DNA of 64,000 nucleotides from Planktothricoides sp. SR001 (GCF_001276715.1 NZ_LIUQ01000017.1:43247-107246); one strand, 5' to 3'. Counted from the first letter of the stretch, positions 28,204 through 36,714 are shown. Made by a program: numbers and translations. Notes: generated by a model not told the origin, from the sequence alone.

Positions 28204-29388
28204 CTAGGCTTGATAAACCGGCAAAGTAAAGTGAAAAGTGCTGCCTTTTGATAGTTGGGAATCTACCCAAATCTGGCCATAGTGACTGCGGATTAACTGT
28301 CTACAAACCGATAAACCAATGCCATATCCTTTTTGGCCACGATCTCTTTGTAAACGAAAGTGATCTTTAAAAATCTCCTCCTGATTCTCTGGAGGTATTC
28401 CCTGTCCTTCATCAGAAATACTCACTTGAACTTTTTGGCTGGTACGGTGTAAAATGGATATGCGAATGTTGCCCCCTTCAGGGCTATATTTGCCAGCATT
28501 ATCCAGAAGATTAATCATCACTTGTCGCACCCGTTCTGGATCTGCATAAACCGATGGAAGATCGTTGGGAATGTCTGTCACAAGTTTCAAGGATTTTTTC
28601 TCGAATTGATGAGAAAAATCCTCCAATATTTCTTGGCACAAACAGCCCAGGTTTATTTGTTGACGATGCAGATAAAATTGATCGCGATCGCCCCCTGCCG
28701 CTTGTAAGATATCTTCGATGAGTCGGTCAATGGCTGTGGCTTGGTTGCGAGCGTGTTGGATTAAGCGGTTGAATAAACTGGGGGCGATCGGGGTTTTTTT
28801 CCCATCCGCAGATGTGGTAGCTTTGGTTAAAGTTTCTAAAGCCAAGGAAACCGCCGTTAAAGGATTGCGAATATCGTGAGCTAACATGGCAATCATCTGG
28901 TCTTTAAATCGCAGTTGATCCAAGAGTTCTGCTTTTTCCTGTTTCAGCCGAAATACTTCATCGGATAAGCGGATCATTTCCGCTGAGTCTGCCACCGAGC
29001 TATTTGTCGCAATCTGAGTGGGTTCATGGTGCTTAACCACACAGTTAGACTCAGACAATTGAGTATTCAGATGCTCTTTTAATGTAGATTGCCAGCGCAC
29101 CCACCATTTATCTAGTTGGGCGACAATATTATTGCCGGTGAGTACCTGCCTCGGTTCGGGATAAAGTTTCAGCAAGGTGGGGGTGGCAATTAATTTGTAG
29201 TGTTCCGCTAAATAGGGTTCTTCAACTACATTGATGATTTCCAGATTGTAGGGAAATTCCGTCCTCCACTGTTTTAGGTAATTGCGGATTTCTTGGATTT
29301 GTTCGGCTGAATGTGGACGGCTATCAACGAATAGCAGCAGTTGTAAGGCTAATTTTGTATTCGTGGTTTGATTAGGAATCACGTGCAT
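28204..29388 (-). CDS. sasA: Circadian-clock-associated histidine kinase SasA
   Basis: 394 residues. An N-terminal KaiB-like thioredoxin fold (about 14-100: LQLLLFVDSRPHSAEQ ... ATPTLLKLYPEPRQVLTG) binds KaiC. A linker leads to the dimerisation/phosphoacceptor helix with MLAHDIRNPL, phospho-accepting His171, and the catalytic ATPase domain (N-box VMINLLDNAGKYSPEGG, GQGIPPENQ, GYGIGLSVC). SasA autophosphorylates on contact with KaiC and passes phosphate to the response regulator RpaA, giving clock-controlled transcription. The ATG start gives near-canonical length. The kai genes and rpaA are not in this window. Confidence 0.95.
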   Translation of the reverse strand: MHVIPNQTTNTKLALQLLLFVDSRPHSAEQIQEIRNYLKQWRTEFPYNLEIINVVEEPYLAEHYKLIATPTLLKLYPEPRQVLTGNNIVAQLDKWWVRWQSTLKEHLNTQLSESNCVVKHHEPTQIATNSSVADSAEMIRLSDEVFRLKQEKAELLDQLRFKDQMIAMLAHDIRNPLTAVSLALETLTKATTSADGKKTPIAPSLFNRLIQHARNQATAIDRLIEDILQAAGGDRDQFYLHRQQINLGCLCQEILEDFSHQFEKKSLKLVTDIPNDLPSVYADPERVRQVMINLLDNAGKYSPEGGNIRISILHRTSQKVQVSISDEGQGIPPENQEEIFKDHFRLQRDRGQKGYGIGLSVCRQLIRSHYGQIWVDSQLSKGSTFHFTLPVYQA

Positions 29389-29679
29389 TTAATCTCATCA
29401 CAGCGCAGTGGCAGGACTAATTATGAAGATTTTTTAATAAAACGGAAAGGATATGAGTTCAGGTAACTTTGTTTCTTTTTTTTTATATTTTATCTAAATT
29501 TGACCCAGATCGATCTGCCAAGGGGTTTATTGTGGGACAAATGGGTTTGGCTGGCTATTCTAATCATCGGGTGATGCGATCGCCCCTTTAAGGATCGCCC
29601 CTGGGAAAGTGATTGATAAGATCGATCGTGAGAATTGACTGCTTGATGGGATGCGACTAAAACTGGACAGTCCCATTGC

Positions 29680-30369
29680 TCAAGAATTTTTTTCTCCCTG
29701 ACCCAAACCGATGGGTCGAGGACGAGTGAGATGAACTTGCCAAAGCGCCTTGGCGGTGGCCACGATCTCGCGCAATGTATGATAGCTGATGGAGTCGATC
29801 CCGTACCATCCCCAGTCACGGGTGCCTAAACCGTTCGCCTGAATGCCCATCGCCCGACCAATATAGACTGCGCGGGGTAAGTGAAAATTTTGGGTGACGA
29901 ATACCGCTTGGGTGATGCCAAAAATTTCTTTTGCCCGTCGGCAAGTTTCGTAAGTGTTAAAACCGGCGTAGTCTAAGATGATATCTGCCCTGGGGACGCC
30001 CAAGCTTTCGGCATAACTTTGCATGGCTGTGACTTCATCGTAATCAGACCCACGGCGATCGCCACTCATTAGCAGTTTTTTTACTTTTCCCCGTTGGTAT
30101 AAGGCTACTGCCCCAGTCAGGCGATCTGCTAACATTGGGGTTGGGGTGCCATCGGCCCAAACCCCCGCCCCAAAAACAATTGCTACAGGAGTTTTTGGCA
30201 CTTTCTCTGGGTCGCGTTCGCGAAGCGGCGCGGATGCGCTATCGCGAAATTTTTGGGTGGTCAAATAGACATAGCCACGGAGTGCTAAAGGAATCAAAAT
30301 TAGGGCGATCGCTAAACTCAGCCAAGGCCAAATTTTTGACCAATTAAGTATTAACCAATGATTTATCAT
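29680..30369 (-). CDS. SanA/YdcF-like (DUF218) membrane protein carrying an inserted repeat
   Basis: 229 residues: one N-terminal helix (about 13-36) and a periplasmic DUF218 domain (PF02698; AIVFGAGVWADGTP, LLMSGDRRG, YAGFNTYETCRRA, VTQNFHLPRA) as in SanA/SYNPCC-type envelope barrier proteins. Substrate unknown; E. coli SanA affects outer-membrane permeability. Residues 41-52 (FRDSASAPLRER) are encoded by a 35-base dispersed repeat (30214-30248) that occurs identically in an intergenic place at 32287. The insertion keeps the frame and sits in the linker between helix and domain, so the protein is probably still functional. Confidence 0.8.
   Translation of the reverse strand: MINHWLILNWSKIWPWLSLAIALILIPLALRGYVYLTTQKFRDSASAPLRERDPEKVPKTPVAIVFGAGVWADGTPTPMLADRLTGAVALYQRGKVKKLLMSGDRRGSDYDEVTAMQSYAESLGVPRADIILDYAGFNTYETCRRAKEIFGITQAVFVTQNFHLPRAVYIGRAMGIQANGLGTRDWGWYGIDSISYHTLREIVATAKALWQVHLTRPRPIGLGQGEKNS
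30214..30248. repeat. GCGAAGCGG dispersed repeat inside a coding region
   Basis: 35 bases identical to 32287-32321, beginning GCGTTCGCGAAGCGGCGCGG. Here it is inside the SanA-like gene and read in frame. Confidence 0.85.
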
Positions 30370-30499
30370 ACATCTAGCCTACAAACTTATTTGGTTGTAG
30401 CGCAAATTCTGCTCATTTGGCGGCAGAGGGAATCATGGTTTTTCCTATAAGTAGATGTGCATCAATAAATTCACCACAGACCCCATTAGATGCATTGTC

Positions 30500-30576
30500 A
30501 TTCCCGCTTCAGGCGGGAATCCACAGACTATCGGCGGGGAACGAAAAGTGCAATTAATTATGTTCACCTACTTAGT
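30500..30576 (-). repeat. GGTGAACATAATTAATTGC element, minus copy
   Basis: On the minus strand it reads AAGTAGGTGAACATAATTAA, then GCCGATAG and TGGATTCCCGCCTGAAGCGG. The plus-strand segment 51959-52032 has the same order. It shares the GGATTCCCG...CGGGAATGACA core with the GAAGTAC elements. Confidence 0.75.
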
Positions 30577-30604
30577 ATCAGTAAAATGATATAGCCGTTA
30601 TGAT

Positions 30605-30691
30605 CCCGATGAAGTACAGAGGTATTCTGGATTCCCGCCTGCGCGGGAATGACAGAGTTTTTTTACTTCATAACTCTGCCAAGTGCTATAT
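30605..30691 (+). repeat. GAAGTAC element (MITE-like), copy 3
   Basis: Full-length copy: GATGAAGTACAGAGGTATTC, central GGATTCCCGCCTGCGCGGGA palindrome, TTTTTACTTCATAACTCTGC and TGCTATA end. It lies in the 398-base gap upstream of the RloA-like gene, together with the preceding element; the rest of that gap shows nothing coding. Confidence 0.8.
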
Positions 30692-30767
30692 ACTGAATCA
30701 GTCAATATCAGTCAATTTATCAACATTAGGCAAAATTACTTTTTGAAATTTATCCGGTGACTAAATC

Positions 30768-32033
30768 ATGCTCATTGAATTTACAGTTGGCAATTATCGC
30801 TCTTTTAAAGAACCTGTTACTTTTAGTATGGTTGCTGCGGATTTGAATGCCACAGACGATCCCGCTAATCCCGCCTCGGTTTTCCCGGTAAATAGCCAAC
30901 TCAAGTTACTGAAAAGTGCGGCAATTTATGGAGCAAATGCCAGCGGCAAAAGCAACCTAGCTCGCGCCCTGAAATTTATGCAATGGTTTATGATTAACTC
31001 TTCCAGGGCAACCCAAACGACTGATAAAATCAAAGTTGAACCCTTTAGATTAAGTCTTGAAACAGAAAACCAGCCGTCTTTTTTTGAAATTGTGATGATT
31101 CTCGATGGAAAACAATATCGATATGGATTTGAAGTAACTTCAGAACAAGTAATCTCAGAATGGTTGTTTTATGTTCCAAAAAAACAAGAAACTGAACTAT
31201 TTAACCGGGTTAAAGATAAAATTATGATGAAAAAAAATCTCAAAGCCGATGGCATCGATAAGAGAACCCGACATAATTCTCTGTTTTTATCGGTTGCCGC
31301 TCAATTTAATGTGGCGATCGCCGAGAAAATTCTTCAGGGTTTTGACGAGAATGTACATATCATCTCTGGCTTAAACGATGGCAACCTATCCGCATATACC
31401 GTTGAATGTCTTTTCTCTGACATCAATCGACAAGCAATTGTAAATTTGATTAAAACTCTCGATTTCAATATCAGCAATATACAACTTAAGACTTTTGAAC
31501 AAAAAGATATTCATTTTCCCGATGAGATTCCAAATTTTTTAAAAAATTACTTATTTAAAGATAGTGGTAATCAAATGGTTTTTGTGCAAACTTTACATAA
31601 TAAATTTGATGCAGCGGGAAATATTATTGGTCAGGAAAAATTTGATTTACTTGAGCAAGAATCCGAAGGCACCCAGAAAGTTTTTGCCTTGTCCGGTTTG
31701 ATTGTTGACGTTTTAAAACAGGGACAAACGATGATCGTGGATGAGTTTGACGCTAGACTTCATCCCCTGATTGGTAAAGCGATTATTCAATTATTTAATT
31801 CCCCCGAAACTAATCCCCACAATGCCCAAATCATTTTGATGACTCACGACACCAATTTATTGGATTATAAACTTTTTCGGCGCGATCAAATTTGGTTTAC
31901 TGAAAAAAATCGCTATGGGGCTACTGATTTATATTCTTTAGCAGAATATAATGTTAAAAATGATGCGCCATTTGAACAGGATTATATCAAAGGTCGATAT
32001 GGTGCTATTCCCTTTATCGGTAATTTAATTTGA
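30768..32033 (+). CDS. RloA/AbiLi-type AAA family ATPase
   Basis: 421-residue ATPase of the AAA15/OLD-like ABC-ATPase group. The N-terminus MLIEFTVGNYRSFKEPVTFS is typical. Walker A is GANASGKS (55-62); the signature-like region ESEGTQKVFALSG is followed by Walker B MIVDEFDARLHP and the switch LMTHDTNLLD, so it looks catalytically intact. Such proteins usually pair with a toprim/nuclease-like partner (RloB, or AriB in PARIS) in phage defence. Here the partner gene, starting at the overlapping TGATG, has lost most of its sequence. Start ATG; no clear ribosome site. Confidence 0.8.
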   Translation: MLIEFTVGNYRSFKEPVTFSMVAADLNATDDPANPASVFPVNSQLKLLKSAAIYGANASGKSNLARALKFMQWFMINSSRATQTTDKIKVEPFRLSLETENQPSFFEIVMILDGKQYRYGFEVTSEQVISEWLFYVPKKQETELFNRVKDKIMMKKNLKADGIDKRTRHNSLFLSVAAQFNVAIAEKILQGFDENVHIISGLNDGNLSAYTVECLFSDINRQAIVNLIKTLDFNISNIQLKTFEQKDIHFPDEIPNFLKNYLFKDSGNQMVFVQTLHNKFDAAGNIIGQEKFDLLEQESEGTQKVFALSGLIVDVLKQGQTMIVDEFDARLHPLIGKAIIQLFNSPETNPHNAQIILMTHDTNLLDYKLFRRDQIWFTEKNRYGATDLYSLAEYNVKNDAPFEQDYIKGRYGAIPFIGNLI

Positions 32034-32254
32034 TGAAAAATATGAATTGCCAGAAAAAATTAGACTCTCTGCTAGGAGATTCCTATCAAAAAAATAGTGA
32101 TAATATGTATGAAAGGCTACAGAAAAACCAAGCTACAGCGATTAAAAATGCGGAGAAATTGCTTAAGGAGTATGATATTATCGATCCCACTAATAATAAT
32201 CCTTCGACAACGGTACATTTGCTGGTACAAGAGTTAAATCAGTATATTGTGTAG
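32033..32254 (+). pseudogene. RloB C-terminal remnant
   Basis: 73 codons, starting at an ATG that overlaps the RloA stop (TGATG). The segment SYQKNSDNMYERLQKNQATA ... NPSTTVHLLVQELN matches the C-terminus of RloB proteins, including the NPSTTVHLLVE motif. RloB is normally about 200 residues with an N-terminal acidic catalytic domain; that part is missing, apparently by an in-frame internal deletion that fused the first few codons to the C-terminus. The defence pair is therefore probably dead, or this short form acts differently. Confidence 0.65.
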
Positions 32255-32286
32255 AATTGTGTAGAGATTTATTTAGGTTAATCTAG

Positions 32287-32340
32287 GCGTTCGCGAAGCG
32301 GCGCGGATGCGCTATCGCGAAGCGGCGCGGATGCGCGATC
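32287..32340. repeat. GCGAAGCGG dispersed repeat, one and a half copies
   Basis: The 35-base unit at 32287-32321 is identical to 30214-30248 and is followed by a second partial unit with GCGAAGCGGCGCGGATGCGC. It lies directly behind the truncated RloB gene. Confidence 0.85.
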
Positions 32341-32474
32341 GGGCAACTTTTTTCCTAATGAGACTATCTTTTAAAGTAAATGTTTAACATGGTTAGCTGG
32401 GGAAAATTTTTCGCTCCTGACAAATAACCAATAACCAATAACCAATCACACCGATTCACCATTAATGGCTACAA

Positions 32475-33362
32475 ATGGCTACAAACTCTCTCTTAACCTC
32501 TATTCTCGTGTTTTTTATTGCCCTAACCAGTTCTAGTTGTCTAAAACAAGCACCAAAGACTTCCCAAATTTCAGCGGGAAATGTAGCGGAGATCAATCAA
32601 GTTGTTGCCGAAAATACGGTTCAATTGCCGAACCAAACTCCTGATAATCAAAGTCCCAAAATCCCAGTTCAAGGATATAAAATTATCAACACTTATCCCC
32701 ATGACCCCAAAGCTTTTACCCAAGGATTAGTTTATCATCAAGGGGTTCTTTATGAGGGGACGGGTTTAGAGGGACAATCTTCTTTACGCAAAGTTGAGTT
32801 AGAAACCGGCAAGGTTTTACAAATTCATCGTTTAGCGGATCAATATTTTGGGGAAGGGATTGTCATTTGGCAAGATAAAATTATTCAGCTTACCTGGACT
32901 TCTCAAGTAGGTTTTGTCTACGATTTAGAAACTTTTGAGCAAGTTGGTGAGTTTACTTATCCCACAGAAGGCTGGGGGATTACCCATGATGGGGAAAAAT
33001 TAATTATGAGTGATGGTACGGATACTCTCTATTTTTTAGATCCAGAAACTTTTGAGGAAATTGGCCAGGTTAAAGTAAAATATGGCAATCAGCCAGTGAA
33101 CCGATTGAATGAGTTAGAATATATTAATGGGGAAGTTTTTGCTAATGTTTGGATGACCGATTGGATTGTGCGAATCGATCCGAAAACAGGTCAAATTGTC
33201 GGAATAATTGATTTATCAGGGTTACATCACGCATCTGGGCAAAAAATGCAAGGAAATGATGTCCTTAATGGTATTGCTTACGATCCAGAAGGCGATCGCC
33301 TTTTTGTCACTGGCAAACTTTGGCCAAATTTATATGAAATTGAGTTAGTGCCAAAACCCTAA
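32475..33362 (+). CDS. Glutaminyl-peptide cyclotransferase (plant/bacterial QC type)
   Basis: Five-bladed beta-propeller glutaminyl cyclase family (PF05096), 295 residues, converting N-terminal Gln of peptides or proteins to pyroglutamate. The N-terminal hydrophobic segment ends in TSSSC (Cys22), so it may be a lipoprotein, though the residue three before Cys is not ideal. The mature domain starts at YKIINTYPHDPKAFTQGLVY, the family hallmark, and continues with YEGTGLEGQSSLRKVELETG and NELEYINGEVFANVW. An in-frame ATG ten bases upstream is out of phase; the short ATGGCTACAA duplication there leaves the true start slightly uncertain. Confidence 0.85.
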   Translation: MATNSLLTSILVFFIALTSSSCLKQAPKTSQISAGNVAEINQVVAENTVQLPNQTPDNQSPKIPVQGYKIINTYPHDPKAFTQGLVYHQGVLYEGTGLEGQSSLRKVELETGKVLQIHRLADQYFGEGIVIWQDKIIQLTWTSQVGFVYDLETFEQVGEFTYPTEGWGITHDGEKLIMSDGTDTLYFLDPETFEEIGQVKVKYGNQPVNRLNELEYINGEVFANVWMTDWIVRIDPKTGQIVGIIDLSGLHHASGQKMQGNDVLNGIAYDPEGDRLFVTGKLWPNLYEIELVPKP

Positions 33363-33817
33363 ACCATGAGTGGGCATAAATGGGCGATCGCTCCTAGGGG
33401 GAAAGATATTTTTACTTTTTATCTTTCCCTCAAAAAAGATTTAGTATTAGTTATTTGTTATGGGTTATTTGTTATTAGTTATTTGTGGTTGGTTGTTTGT
33501 TGTTTTAATCCGATCAAGAATAGCGAATAACCAATAACGGTCAACCGTCAACAGCCAATCATTCTTGACGATTGTAACTGAAATTTTTTTCGGTTTTGAT
33601 CGCGGGATATCGCCACGATCCGATTAATTCAAGATATAATGTATAAAGGATAACTTTTTTATTGACTCATTAGACTTTTTGCATTAATCAAAGTTTTTCC
33701 TCCGATAATGGGGGGAATTGGGAGGGTTCCTTTTTGAAAAGGGACTGGGGGGATCTTTGTTTCATTATGCACTCTTGTCTATGAAGAATTTATGATTAAT
33801 CAGGATGTTGATTCACT
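33363..33817. other. Intergenic region with heptamers and left inverted repeat of the decarboxylase gene
   Basis: TTATTTG/TTGTTTG units (about 33448-33500) are followed by AACCAATAAC units. At 33706-33783 lies a minus-oriented copy of the CCCCCC-AAAAAGGGGG element (ending TGCACTCTTGTCTA), whose plus-oriented counterpart lies behind the decarboxylase gene. A -10-like TATAAT occurs at 33637. No other gene is visible. Confidence 0.5.
33706..33783 (-). repeat. GATCCCCCC...GGGG element, left copy (minus)
   Basis: Read on the minus strand: TAGACAAGAGTGCATAATGA, GATCCCCCCAGTCCCTTTTC and CTCCCAATTCCCCCC. It mirrors the copy at 35561-35620; a third copy is at 59391-59450. Confidence 0.65.
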
Positions 33818-35443
33818 ATGCCTAAACTGGGCGAATATATATTTCAAGTATTACACCAATATGGCGTTCAACACGCCTTTGGTATCCCTGGAGATTATGT
33901 TTTAAGTTTGTTCGATGTTTTGACTGAAAGCGAGATTCAACCGATTGTGATGACTCACGAGCCTTCTGTGGGTTTTGCCGCAGATGTTTACGCTCGGATT
34001 CGAGGTTTGGGGGTGGCTGTAGTCACCTACGGAGTCGGTGGTCTGAATATGATTAATCCGATCGCGGGCGCTTATGCGGAAAAGTCTCCCGTAGTGGTTT
34101 TGAGCGGTAGTCCGGGAGTCGGAGAAAGACAAAAGCGAGATTTGCTCCACCACAAGGTCAAAACCTTTGATTCTCAGCGACGGATCTATGAAGAGGTCAC
34201 GCTTTATGCGGTTACTCTGGACGATCCATTTACGGCAGCCAGAGAAATTCACAAGGCGATCGACTATGCCCTGAAATTTAAACGTCCGGTCTATTTAGAA
34301 ATACCTCGCGATCGCGTTTATGCAGAAATTGAGCCGATATCCATTCAGCCGCAGCCAATCAAACAAACCGATCCAGAAACTTTGGATGAAGCGATCGCGG
34401 AAACCATTGCGATGGTAAATCAGGCCAAATCACCAGTCATTTTGGCTGGGGTTGAACTGCATCGATTCAACTTACAAGAACAATTGCTGATCTTGGCCGA
34501 AAAGCTAGGGTGTCCGGTGGTGACAACCGTGCTCGGTAAGAGTGTTTTTCCAGAAGCACATCCGCAGTATCTGGGGATTTACAACGGGGTTTCTAGCAGT
34601 CACTTAGTCCAATCTTTAGTGGAAGAATCAGACTGTTTGCTGATGTTGGGTACTTTTCTCACAGATATTAACTTAGGGCTATTCACAGCGCACCTGGATG
34701 TAGCCAATGCGATTTCGGTAAATTCTGAAATTATTACGATTAAGCACCACGAATATCACCATATTCTGTTTGAGGATTTTATTCAAAGTTTGTGTCATCG
34801 GGAGGATTTGCCCCATTCCCAACAGACTTTAGTCAAAGAAATTCGCGATCGGGTGTTCCCAACCACAGAAAAAATTTCTATGGGCGGTCTGATTTACGAA
34901 CTCAATCAATTCATCGATGAAAATACGGTGTTTTTAGCAGATCCCGGAGACTGTTTGTTTGCCGCTGATGATATCTGGATGCAGGAAGGAACTTCGTTTT
35001 TCTGTCCGGCTTATTATGCCAGTATGGGGTTTGCCATTCCAGGGGCGATCGGTGCTTATTTTGCTGACCCATTTCGTCGCCCGATCGCCCTTGTGGGGGA
35101 CGGTTCATTTCAGATGACCGGCATGGAACTTCTCACCGCCAAGCATTTAGGAATTAATCCGATTGTGATTGTGACAAATAATGCTTCATTTGCCACCCTA
35201 AGAGCAATGGGACACCAAGAAGCCAAGTATGTCAATATCCCCACATTAGACTATGCTAAATTAGCTGAATTGATGGGGGGCAATGGTTTTGCGATTGAAA
35301 CGCGATCGCAGTTCCGAACAGCGTTGCATCAAGCAAAAAAACGGGATAATTTTAGCATTCTTGATGTTCGTTTATCCCCGGAAGATATCTCTCCTGGGTT
35401 ACAAAAATTATGCAATGTATTTGCTAAAACCTTGAAGGGTTGA
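33818..35443 (+). CDS. Thiamine-diphosphate-dependent 2-oxoacid decarboxylase (pyruvate/indolepyruvate decarboxylase type)
   Basis: 541-residue enzyme of the PDC/IPDC/KDC group, which decarboxylates 2-oxo acids to aldehydes. The activating Glu is Glu48 in THEPSVGFAADVYAR. The paired catalytic histidines that separate decarboxylases from acetolactate synthase are present as LLHHKVKTFDS (His111-His112). The ThDP/Mg motif is GDGSFQMTGMEL followed by TNNASFATL near residues 427-460. Length fits the family. Substrate (pyruvate, phenylpyruvate or indolepyruvate) cannot be read safely. The gene stands between inverted copies of a dispersed repeat and next to a cut-off DUF433 gene, hinting at arrival by insertion. 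A zinc alcohol dehydrogenase lies at 46.2 kb. Confidence 0.8.
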   Translation: MPKLGEYIFQVLHQYGVQHAFGIPGDYVLSLFDVLTESEIQPIVMTHEPSVGFAADVYARIRGLGVAVVTYGVGGLNMINPIAGAYAEKSPVVVLSGSPGVGERQKRDLLHHKVKTFDSQRRIYEEVTLYAVTLDDPFTAAREIHKAIDYALKFKRPVYLEIPRDRVYAEIEPISIQPQPIKQTDPETLDEAIAETIAMVNQAKSPVILAGVELHRFNLQEQLLILAEKLGCPVVTTVLGKSVFPEAHPQYLGIYNGVSSSHLVQSLVEESDCLLMLGTFLTDINLGLFTAHLDVANAISVNSEIITIKHHEYHHILFEDFIQSLCHREDLPHSQQTLVKEIRDRVFPTTEKISMGGLIYELNQFIDENTVFLADPGDCLFAADDIWMQEGTSFFCPAYYASMGFAIPGAIGAYFADPFRRPIALVGDGSFQMTGMELLTAKHLGINPIVIVTNNASFATLRAMGHQEAKYVNIPTLDYAKLAELMGGNGFAIETRSQFRTALHQAKKRDNFSILDVRLSPEDISPGLQKLCNVFAKTLKG

Positions 35444-35537
35444 TCTGGTGTTCAATAATCCGCATTCCGCGAATGCAAGGTTTACCACTTCGTTTACCGG
35501 GTGCGATCGTGATGATTTCTTGATAGTTCATCGTCAT
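35424..35537 (-). pseudogene. Truncated DUF433 antitoxin-like gene
   Basis: 37 codons from an ATG at 35537: MTMNYQEIITIAPGKRSGKP followed by CIRGMRI, the unmistakable N-terminus of DUF433 proteins (VapB-like antitoxins, normally about 75 residues). After MRI the homology stops and the frame runs antisense into the last codons of the decarboxylase gene. The 3' half has been lost exactly at this junction. AGAGGTAAGC supplies a ribosome site. Confidence 0.6.
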
Positions 35538-35560
35538 GCTTACCTCTCGTTTAAATATTA

Positions 35561-35620
35561 GACAAGAGTGCAAAATAAATATCTCGATCCCCCCAACCCC
35601 CCTTAAAAAAGGGGGCTTTT
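35561..35620 (+). repeat. GATCCCCCC...GGGGG element, right copy (plus)
   Basis: TAGACAAGAGTGCAAAATAA, then TCTCGATCCCCCCAACCCCC, then TTAAAAAAGGGGGC with T-run. The C6/G5 arms form a hairpin that could end transcription behind the decarboxylase gene. It is the inverted partner of 33706-33783. Confidence 0.7.
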
Positions 35621-35743
35621 AAGAATTTTACATTCTTGTCTATCGTTTCACACAAGCCATTGTAACCACTGCACCAATATGGATGTTGTCACAGTATTTT
35701 CAACAGCGTAAGTAGCCCTTAATTCATGGTACAAATAAACTGA

Positions 35744-36199
35744 CTACTCAAGCTGCCGGGGATCCGCTGAGGGGGGATGCCAACCAGCCTGAACCCATAG
35801 CGCACGGGCTTCTTGGATAGAACGTTCTCCTGTATAGCGTTCATCGTTGAGGTCAAGACGCTCGCAAGTGGCTCTACCTATGGGAGTTGTGCCAACAATC
35901 TTTGTGCCGTCTGCGTTCCAGATGAAGTGGTCAGACCATTGTTGTTGACGGGGATTAAATAAGGGCAGAATTGCTGAGGTTTCTACATCCCGACCCACAA
36001 TAAAGTTATAACGACGCTGATTACAGCGGCTGCAAGCCAGAGCTAGGTTATCAGAATTGTCAGAGTCCCCCAGCGATCGCGGTTGGATGTGATCGATGGT
36101 GAAACGAGAGGTGCTGATTAGTTCTGGAGAGTGGCAATATTCGCACAGGTAGCCAGCGCGTTTTCGCACCAGTTGTTTGGTCAATTCATTAATAGTCAT
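35744..36199 (-). CDS. HNH endonuclease family protein
   Basis: 151 residues. The HNH fold is complete: zinc-type pair Cys19/Cys22 (CEYC), Asp36-His37 (TIDHIQP), Asn51 and a second pair Cys56/Cys59 (CSRCN). The C-terminal third (about 90-151) is the usual extension of stand-alone cyanobacterial HNH proteins. It should cut DNA, but the biological role of these proteins is unknown. Its ATG overlaps the stop of the preceding 78-codon gene (ATGA), so the two are translationally coupled. Confidence 0.8.
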   Translation of the reverse strand: MTINELTKQLVRKRAGYLCEYCHSPELISTSRFTIDHIQPRSLGDSDNSDNLALACSRCNQRRYNFIVGRDVETSAILPLFNPRQQQWSDHFIWNADGTKIVGTTPIGRATCERLDLNDERYTGERSIQEARALWVQAGWHPPSADPRQLE

Positions 36200-36432
36200 T
36201 GCTGGGCAATCAAGAGAGAATTGAGGTAGGTAAAGATGCGGTCAAGTTCCCCGATGGCATTGAGTTCTGCCTCTTCTTCTAGGGTCAAGTAACCTGTTTT
36301 GTTCTTTTCTAGTAGGTCTTCGAGGCGAGATTGTAATTCGTCAGTAAATTTGAAGAGTAGAAGGCGATCGATCTTCTCAACTTTAATGCCCGTTTCCAGC
36401 AAGGATGGTGGGCTAATCATTACTTGAATCAT
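36196..36432 (-). CDS. Small hypothetical protein coupled to the HNH gene
   Basis: 78 residues, acidic and helical: RLEDLLEKNKTGYLTLEEEA is a segment often found in small cyanobacterial proteins preceding HNH or PIN genes. No named family that I am sure of. The 4-base ATGA overlap with the HNH gene and the fixed pairing suggest an accessory or antitoxin-like partner. The start ATG is at 36432. Confidence 0.6.
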   Translation of the reverse strand: MIQVMISPPSLLETGIKVEKIDRLLLFKFTDELQSRLEDLLEKNKTGYLTLEEEAELNAIGELDRIFTYLNSLLIAQQ

Positions 36433-36523
36433 AATTTTGCTATTTTAGTACAATCCACTAGGTTAACTCTAGCAAATTCTGTAAAGGGCTATGGCCATTT
36501 AATTAACCCCTGAGTGCTGATCC

Positions 36524-36636
36524 TGCCCAATTTTGAGAAAAAAAGAAAGCCTTAGAGACTTTCCCATCAGGTGAATATCACAAATTTTTACTGATTTGCT
36601 CGCATAATGACAAATTTGCCTTTGGTGACAAAGCCT
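36524..36636. repeat. ~110-bp direct repeat, left copy
   Basis: Runs from TGCCCAA through CTTAGAGACTTTCCCATCAG, ACAAATTTTTACTGATTTGC and TTTGGTGACAAAGCCT. Nearly identical to 37692-37800 (only a few substitutions and a short gap). The two copies flank the nucleotidyltransferase-like gene at 36715-37629. Confidence 0.85.
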
Positions 36637-36714
36637 TTATTAATAGCATATCTAGCTGCCCCCCAGAAAACACTATATTGCTCTTAAAATACTTTTAACG
36701 CCCCGACAAGATAA

